Assembly (NCBI GenBank): GCA_028671895.1
Contig: CM053794.1
Location: forward strand, 21,500,501-21,564,500
DNA length: 64,000 nt
DNA from: Oenanthe sinensis
Taxonomy: Eukaryota > Streptophyta > Magnoliopsida > Apiales > Apiaceae
Direction of reading: 5' to 3'
Part shown: positions 57,705 to 64,000 of the stretch, in pieces
How the letters are laid out: every line of letters starts with the position of its first letter
Position numbering within the stretch: position 1 is the stretch's first letter
Notes under the pieces: model-generated
The model's database searches: none
The model's input: the letters and a program-made list of their open reading frames with translations, nothing else
Told to the model about the DNA's origin: nothing
Position numbers and translations under genes: made by a program

Positions 57705-58343
57705 TTAGGCCTTCTTGAAGAAAACCTGGAAAGGTTTTCCGGTATTTAAAGCCAAACGTCTAGTCCCGCTCTTTTCAATTACAATACCAAGATCACCACA
57801 AACAGGTCTACAAGTGTTGCACACCTGGGGACAATACACAAACTTGTACCAATTGTTCCGACCCGGAAGTCTCTCAATTTTGAACCAGTTTTGTGTCGTA
57901 AGGTTGCCAGGGTTCCCTACAGCTCCTCCAGTTGACACGAAAAGTTGACCTGAAGGTCCACTTTGAAGCCTCCACACAGTTGGTTGCCCGTTGTTCTTGT
58001 AGGCACAAAGGAACCTGGTTGGATCCCAAAATTTTACGTTCAAATCCGAAGATGCTCGTATCGTCTGTTCTTTCGGGTTCAGTGGTAAAAATATCACGGG
58101 AGTACCTCTATTGACCTCGTTCGGCTCTTGGACAACACCTTGCGGGCACTGGTTAGTCCCTTGACTGTATATTTTCAGTCCACCACCGTTACCCCGAACA
58201 ACGGGCAAGATGTAGTATCTTGTCCCTGTCCGGAGCACCTGCCCGTCGACGTCGAAAACATTATCATTTGCTGCAGATGCGACCGAGAGGCTGTTTACGA
58301 GGGCAAAGAAAAGGAAGGAAAATAGGAGAATCGTGGTCTTCAT
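57705..58343 (-). CDS. KTI-8: Kunitz (miraculin-like) protease inhibitor
   Basis: 212 residues from the ATG at 58341-58343. An in-frame ATG 11 codons upstream would place charged residues before the signal peptide, so I chose the inner one, MKTTILL. Signal peptide about 1-25 (ending SVASA-AND). Kunitz start NVFDVDGQVLRTGTRYYILP. Cysteines 66, 113, 171, 175, 178 and 182, with the cluster CPQVCNTCRPVC. The loop region NPKEQTIRASSDLNV (89-103) has an Arg candidate for P1 but not the RESTDL of KTI-1. The central TGGAVGNPG motif (138-146) is typical of the family. The TATA box is at 58391-58398. It is likely the functional survivor of the KTI-7/KTI-8 tandem pair. Confidence 0.93.
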   Translation of the reverse strand: MKTTILLFSFLFFALVNSLSVASAANDNVFDVDGQVLRTGTRYYILPVVRGNGGGLKIYSQGTNQCPQGVVQEPNEVNRGTPVIFLPLNPKEQTIRASSDLNVKFWDPTRFLCAYKNNGQPTVWRLQSGPSGQLFVSTGGAVGNPGNLTTQNWFKIERLPGRNNWYKFVYCPQVCNTCRPVCGDLGIVIEKSGTRRLALNTGKPFQVFFKKA

Positions 58344-58390
58344 TTTTACTTCGTGGTTTGTGATGTGCATTATCATTATGTCTAGGATTC

Positions 58391-58398
58391 TTTATATA
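58391..58398 (-). promoter_or_regulatory. KTI-8 TATA box
   Basis: TATATAAA on the minus strand, 48 bp upstream of the start codon, in a context (CCCTATATAAAG) kept before KTI-7. Confidence 0.6.
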
Positions 58399-59978
58399 GG
58401 GTACATAGAGGTGCTTAATATTGTAGAAAAGTTTGAATTGTACAAGGACATAGCGCCTACAATATGTCAATTTTTCTAACAAAATCTTACCACATCTTAT
58501 CATATTACGAGTAGACATTAACGTTAGCGGTTTATGTCAACGATTTGAATTCTTACATATGCATAGCTGCAATATTAAACGTTACGGCTCTTCCCGGCCC
58601 CATTTACATATTTATTTTTAAAAAATTACATATATTAAAAAAAATAGTTGGATAAAAAATTTTTATCGATCAATATCTTTGATTATTGTCTTGGAAAATG
58701 AGAATATAACTAAATTTTAAATTAGTCAAATCTTAGAAATAATAAATATGAAAATATTTTTCAAAGATTACCCCCTATATTTGTTTTGAAAATAAAAATG
58801 GACATATATTTAGAGAGAAAATTTATAATTTCTCTAAAAAAATGGAAAGAGGGAGTATTAAAATATAATTTAAGATCACATTTATAATTTCTCTCAAAAA
58901 AGGTCGAATGTATTCAATTTTTATATCTTCAATTCCGGCTAAAAGGTACATTAGATAGAGAATCCTTTCGTAGAGTATATATCTGCAACAATACCATGTG
59001 ACAAATAATTTCACATTGTGCTATACATGTATATATTCTACTAGGTCCTAACATATTAATAAAAAAATCTTAATCTTATTGCAGCACCAATATCTCATAT
59101 CTTGTCACATGTTGATAATTGAGATAAGTAGTTTTATTTGTTTATCACTAATATTATATGTACCAAAAAAATTTAAAAAAATTATTTTTAAGTGATATAC
59201 ATTTGCTGATGTATCATATTAATTTATAGGATTTATATTAATATAGGAATCTATTATTAATTATTAATTAAATTAAAATTAATCAAAATACATGAACTAT
59301 AAGAAATATTTTGAAAACAAAATTAAAACATACAATATTAATCTTTATTTATTTAATTGTTACTCTCCTCATCCCAAATTAGTAGTCACTTTGACTTTTT
59401 ACACGCATTTTAAGATATATAGAAATGATAGCTACATAAATTATTTTTCGAATTTTTTTTGAATAAAAATTTTGTCTTTATAATTTTATTCAGAATAAAA
59501 AATTTAAAAAAATATGTAACGGAGCTATATTTCTTTTAAATCTTAAAATACGTGTCAAAATGAATAATAATTTAGAAGACGAAGAGTATTATTCTGGGAT
59601 CAATCAACTCCGAAGATCGTGCGTATGAATCACACAGTTTACAAAGTCCACACAGCACTACTACAAAAACATCAAGTCATGACTTATCAAGTCGACTATG
59701 TGCTTTTAGAAAGTACTAGTTACTTGATATTTAAGATTAATAGGAAGTGGGAAAACTTGTTTGGTTGTTGGTGTGGTGTGTAAAGAATTTCCCACATATT
59801 ATGGATATTTGCACTTCCAAAGGAGTTGTACATACTTCCCTTATTTTATTCATCCAAATAATATTAACAAAATTTACTTATTAGGAAGTTGAAATCCGTA
59901 CGTATTGAAGAGGCAACCAAACGACCTCTCTATCTCCATATTGCTGCTGGTTGATGAAAAATGATGTTATTATCTCTG
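58399..59978. other. KTI-8 upstream region with duplicated segments
   Basis: No gene. 59020-59110 (CTACTAGGTCCTAACATATTAAT and following) and 59635-59700 match the region upstream of KTI-7 (55935-56070). The stretch between them carries the MITE at 59361-59588. GAAAGAGGGAGTA near 58849 resembles one MITE end without a partner. Confidence 0.6.
59361..59588. mobile_element. Stowaway-like MITE
   Basis: About 228 bp. Left end TACTCTCCTCATCCCAAATT, right end as reverse complement TACTCTTCGTCTTCTAAATT. The inner sequences GTCACTTTGAC and GTGTCAAAATGA also pair. It interrupts sequence that is continuous upstream of KTI-7. Confidence 0.65.
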
Positions 59979-60611
59979 TTGGGCCTAAATATTTAGTACT
60001 TACAAGGAAAACCCATTAACAGAAGGGGCCATTTACAAGAGAATAAAAGTATGAGCCTAGCAAGGGAAAAGAAAAAAGGAGACCGATAACGAAAGAAAGA
60101 GCTCGATTCCAAAAATCAAGCTCCTCTAATCAGAATGTTCTCATCCTATAGTTAGTTCAATTGATTGAAGTGAATTCTCAGGAGTCATAGTCTGGTGAGC
60201 ACTTTATCTACGAATTATTAAATTGAATGCTTAATTTCCTTTCAAATTGGAGTTCAAACAATAGAAACACAATTGAAATCAACGGATCTGCAAACAATAG
60301 AAACACAATTGAAATCAACGGATCTGCAACTTTTCCAAAGTGACTTGGTTGAATGAGATTGACTCGATGGAAATCAACAGATCTAATTAGACAATTCAAT
60401 GAGTATATCCATTATATATGGTGTGAGCCAGCTAATTACAAGGTAAGGACTGTGTTATTATGAGATCGTTATGCATGGCAAATTATATTAGATTTCAAGA
60501 TTGTACAACTTACACACATTGATATAACATCATTAGCCTAAAGTAGTCAGCCCAGTATTACACCACTTCCAACAGTTACGTAATTATCAATAGGTGACCA
60601 TATCAATTGGT
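59979..60611 (+). repeat. Probable 5' LTR of element F
   Basis: Begins TGTTGGGCC. Candidate ends are TTCCAACA (60573) or CATATCA (60611) just before the leader. It contains a 36-bp tandem duplication (CAAACAATAGAAACACAATT with GAAATCAACGGATCTG, about 60254-60328). The boundary is uncertain without the 3' LTR. Confidence 0.5.
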
Positions 60612-60633
60612 GCTTTTATTGAGAGCCCGTAAC

Positions 60634-61180
60634 CATGGCTGATTCAGACCTTGTGGCGGCTGTCAAAGCTATAAAGTCTCAAATAGATAACCAAGCAGTT
60701 AGTTTCCATCAAACTTTGCAAATGTACATGGCTTCCGTTGATTCTCGTTTATCAGAGTTGATTCTAGGTCGCTATTACATACCATGAAACTAGAGGTACC
60801 TAAATTTGATGGGTCTAATCCTCATGGGTGGGCTTTTCGCATTAATGAATTCTTTGATTTTCATGGAACTCCAGACACTAAGGGGAGATGACACTAAGGG
60901 TGTGAATAGTATTTACCCTAAGTGGACACCGAAGCACGTCATGAACACTAATAACTCTAATTCGAATTCTACAAATTCTTTTGTCGTGGCTCCGTCTAAG
61001 ACTGTGGGGTCCTCGGGAGTATCCAACAACCAGCTCAAACCTTCGTTGTTGCCTTTGCCTTCACCTTCACTCCCTATAAGATGCTTCTCTCAGCAGGAAC
61101 TCCGTGAGAAATGAGACAATGGATTATGCTACAATTGTGATCAAAAGTGGAACACATCTCATAAGTGTCGTAGTAAATAT
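60634..61180 (+). pseudogene. Gypsy F gag remnant with zinc knuckle
   Basis: ATG at 60634 opens MADSDLVAAVKAIKSQ, which stops after about 50 codons near 60785. The next frame has VPKFDGSNPHGWAFRINEFF, the start of a retrotransposon gag domain, and jumps near 60880 to a Ser/Asn-rich linker. Most of the capsid domain is therefore deleted. The knuckle CYNCDQKWNTSHKC lies near 61127-61170. Confidence 0.75.
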
Positions 61181-61257
61181 TTATTACTCTTGGGACTGAT
61201 GATAATGATACACAAGGGGAAACAGTACACCCATTCTCGGGGTAAACGATTGACTCG

Positions 61258-62482
61258 GTGGAGGAAACACTTGTCACGAGAGATATTTCAAGCTTACATG
61301 CTCTTGCTAGTGAAGGTAACCCTCGTTCTCTTCATCTTCTTGGGGACATAAATAAACATGCAATTCAAGTTCTTATTGATAGTGGTAGTACTCATAATTT
61401 TATTAAACCTGCTGTGGCTGAAATGTTGGGCTTAAGTGTACAAGAAACTAACACCTTTCGAGTTTATTTTGGTAATGGTGATTTTTTAGTTTGTCAATTT
61501 CATTGTCCTAAAGTTGATGTGTGTATACAAGGCCATGTGTTCTCAGTGGATTTATTTGTACTACCTATTGAGGGACCAGATGTTGTTCTTGGTATTCAAT
61601 GGTTACAATTCCTTGGTAAGGTGTCTCATGATTATGTTGCGTTGACTATGGAATTCACATGGAAGGGTTCACCAATTCTACTTCAGGGTGATGTTTCATT
61701 GTCCCCTCACAAATTATCTTTTAACCAACTACAAGCGGTTGTCTCTCATGACCAAATTCATGATTTATTTGAGTTAGTGATACAGAGCAATTACCAGCCA
61801 GAGGAGGTGTTATCCTGTTGTGAGACAGTGAGTTTTCTGACATATTTACCACCATGTATCATCAAACTTTTTGAACGGTATGAATATTTATTCCGCCCGC
61901 CAACATCGATCCCTCCTCACCACTCTATTGATCGTAAAATTTATCTTCTACCAAATACGGTAAATGTTTGTCCCTACTGTTACCTTCAATTTCAAAAGGC
62001 TGAAATGGAACGCTTAGTTAAAGAAATGTTGGATCAAGGTATTATCCGTCCAAGCCAGAGTCCTTTTTCATCCCCTGTATTATTGGTAAAAAGAAAAATG
62101 GGACATATCGTTTTTGTGTGGATTATCGAGCATTGAATAAAGTTACTATTAAGGATAAATTTCATATTCCCACCATCGACGAACTCCTTGATGAACTTGG
62201 GGGTACGTCCGTGTTTAACAAGTTAGATTTGCGGGCTGGTTACCACCAAATTAGGATGTGTGATCGTGATACATATAAGACAGCCTTTAGAACTCATGGT
62301 GGGCATTTTGAGTTTCTGGTTCTACCTTTTGGGATGTCGAATGGCCCATCTACTTTTCAAGCTACTATAAGCCTCCTACTAAGTCCTTATTTACGCAAGT
62401 TTGTCTTTGTTTTTTTGATGATATATTAATTTATAGCACTTCAATGGAGAAACATCTTGAACATTTACAGCTTGTATTTTAA
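61258..62482 (+). pseudogene. Gypsy F protease and N-terminal reverse transcriptase
   Basis: The protease has VLIDSGSTHNFI (61372 onward). A linker follows, then reverse transcriptase motifs: GIIRPSQSPFSSPVLLV, a frameshift in an A-rich run near 62090, DYRALNKVTIKDKFHIP, FNKLDLRAGYHQIRM, TAFRTHGGHFEFLVLPFGM and, after another shift, FFDDILIY (the catalytic DD). At about 62480 the sequence jumps straight to FKIEYKPG, normally near the end of RNase H, so the RT thumb and most of RNase H are deleted. Confidence 0.88.
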
Positions 62483-63290
62483 GATCGAGTATAAACCGGG
62501 TTGTATTAATAACGCAGCAGATGCACTTTCAAGGAGACTGGAATTTGGTGTCACATCTTTCTATACTCACATGTGATTGGCAAGTTACCCCATTCTGGAG
62601 TTCATTTGTGTGTTGCGTCAGAAAAATAAATCTCTTTCAGACTTGCTTGATCAACACCAAAAATATGCAGCAGGCTTATTGCAACCACCTTATTCTATTG
62701 TAGATGGGATCTTGTGGTTCAAAACCTATTTTTATATCAGTTCCCATTATACTTTGAAGCCAACCTTATTACATGAATTTCATGCTACCCCTATTATGGG
62801 TCACGCCAGAGTAAAACGTACTTTAATTCGATTATCTTCTCTTTTTTATTGGCCACATATGCGCCGTGATGTTGAACAATTCATAGCTTCTTGTTTATTT
62901 TGTCAACAAACTAAATATTCTAATAAGGCTCCTGTAGGTCTTTTACAACCACTGCCAATACCATCACTGGTTTGGGAGGAAGTCACAATGGATTTCATTA
63001 CAAGTTTACCACTGTCGCATGGCTTCACTACAATCTTGGTAGTCTTTGATCGTTTAAAAAAATCTGCTCATTTTGGAGCTTTACCAGCGCAATTCACAGC
63101 CGTTAAAACAACTATTGTGTTTACGAACACTGTTGTAAAGCATCATGGGTTTCCTCAAACTATTGTTTCCGATCGTGATCCCATCTTTCTTAGCAAATTT
63201 TGGTAAACACTTTTTGAATTAAGTGGCATAACATTGAAACATAGCACTGCGTACCACCCTCTCAGACAGATGGTCAATTAGAGGTTGTCC
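62483..63290 (+). pseudogene. Gypsy F RNase H end and integrase
   Basis: AADALSRR marks the end of RNase H (about 62515-62540). In the 62577-63206 frame the integrase zinc-binding domain shows H-x3-H (HEFHATPIMGH) and C-x2-C (CLFCQ). The core has TMDFITSLP (first Asp), FDRLKKSAHF and VSDRDPIF (second Asp). A TAA follows KFW near 63204, and a further shift lies in the YHP segment near 63255. Confidence 0.88.
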
Positions 63291-63406
63291 ATTGTGGTCT
63301 TGAACAATATTTACGGTCATTCACACAAGACAACCCTGCAACCTGGTTTTCTTATCTTGGTTAGGCTGAATTCTCATATAATACAAGTTTTCATTCTAGC
63401 ATTCAA

Positions 63407-63853
63407 ATGTCCCCTTTCAAAGCAGTGTATGGTCACGAACCCCCATCACTGCCCCCTTATGCTAAGAGCTTTACTTCAATTCAAGCTTTAGATGAGTTAC
63501 TTCAGGATCGTGATGTGTTGTTACGTTCTTTGAAGGATAATTTACGTAATGCTCAGCATCGTAAGGGACAAAAAGCTAATGCTCATCGAAGGGAAGTCAA
63601 ATTTTCAGTGGATAATAAAGTGTTAGTAAAACTACAGTCGTATCATCATTTTTCAGTGGCAAACAGATCTTCATACAAGCTGGCCAAGCGTTATTATGGC
63701 CCTTTTTCTATTTTGGAATGGATTGGATCAATTACGTATCATTTAGACTTGCCTAGTGACTCCAAAATACATCTTGTCTTTCATGTCTTCCTTCTGAAGC
63801 CATTTAATGGACAAGCTTTGGGTACAGATTTGGCATTACCAAGAGAATCTTAA
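63407..63853 (+). pseudogene. Gypsy F integrase C-terminal domain
   Basis: MSPFKAVYGHEPPSLPPY is the conserved end of the Gypsy integrase core. A helical region follows, with a GPY/F-like module (KRYYGPFSILEWIGSITYHL) and FHVFLLKPF. Many plant elements of this class carry a chromodomain after this point, but none can be seen before the window ends. The short repeat PVSQPVTICATR (63860-63950) follows. Confidence 0.8.
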
Positions 63854-64000
63854 AACAATCAATCCGTATCCCAACCAATTGCGATTTGTGCTACTAGGAA
63901 GGCACCCGTATCCCAGCCAGTTACAATTTGTGCTACTAGGAATACATTCATACAGGAAGTTCCAGAACAACAAGTTTTAGTGCAATGACAAGACTCTGCT

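Larger units (their letters stand above)
59979..64000 (+). mobile_element. Ty3/Gypsy retrotransposon F, damaged, runs off the window
   Basis: Plus strand. Probable 5' LTR from TGTTGGGCC at 59979 to about 60574 or 60611. A leader with ATTGGTGCTTTTATTGAGAG follows, then a reduced gag, zinc knuckle, protease, partial reverse transcriptase, the end of RNase H, integrase and its C-terminal domain to 63853. The order protease-RT-RNase H-integrase is that of Ty3/Gypsy. Gag and the RT/RNase H region carry internal deletions and several frames are shifted. The 3' LTR is beyond the window. Confidence 0.9.

Overview
This 64-kb window is nuclear DNA of a flowering plant, almost certainly a eudicot. It is AT-rich and dominated by nested transposable elements, and its only recognisable host genes are a cluster of Kunitz-type (STI/miraculin-like, PF00197-type) protease-inhibitor genes. 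No housekeeping, RNA or CRISPR locus is visible. The exact plant cannot be named from sequence alone. An asterid, perhaps Apiaceae, is my guess and is not shown by the data.

Host genes: eight Kunitz loci can be seen. KTI-1 (16314-16943, +), KTI-2 (17898-18527, +) and KTI-4 (33321-33950, +) encode the same 209-residue secreted protein. KTI-3 (19481-24807, +) is a pseudogene of the same type, split by a Copia element. KTI-5 (35481-36080, -), KTI-6 (39047-39658, +) and KTI-8 (57705-58343, -) are intact, diverged and intronless. KTI-7 (53879-55744, -) is a sister of KTI-8, broken by a frameshift and a solo LTR. All intact products have an N-terminal signal peptide and six cysteines, with a C-terminal cysteine cluster. 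They are probably secreted or vacuolar inhibitors used in defence against insects and microbes, or in storage tissue.

Layout: 1-6010 is the 5' part of a minus-strand LTR element without visible genes, carrying a 12-14 bp minisatellite in its leader and a 933-bp LTR. 6011-10504 is a decayed minus-strand Copia element (A). 10505-17645 is the first copy of a segmental duplication, ending in a tandem array of 1,584-bp KTI units. The third unit holds a 4,695-bp Copia element (C) with perfect 5-bp target duplications. 25445-27035 is one end of a CACTA DNA transposon, followed by a Copia gag/LTR fragment. 28735-34646 is the second copy of the segmental duplication and holds KTI-4. It stops at a 5'-truncated LINE with a poly(A) tail.

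35481-39658 holds KTI-5, a 1,127-bp non-autonomous hAT element and KTI-6. A 5'-truncated Copia element (D) follows to about 45141. Next comes a gene-poor Gypsy-type (LARD-like) element (E, 45142-53432) with three different tandem arrays, one of them interrupted by a 4,374-bp CACTA element. 53433-59978 is the KTI-7/KTI-8 tandem pair with duplicated upstream sequence and small MITEs. 59979 to the window end is a damaged plus-strand Ty3/Gypsy element (F).

The picture is of an inhibitor family growing by tandem and segmental duplication while retroelements inactivate individual copies. I found no clearly new molecular system. The most interesting structures are the identical KTI copies and their breakpoints, the LARD with its three arrays and nested CACTA element, and several insertions whose target duplications can be read base by base.
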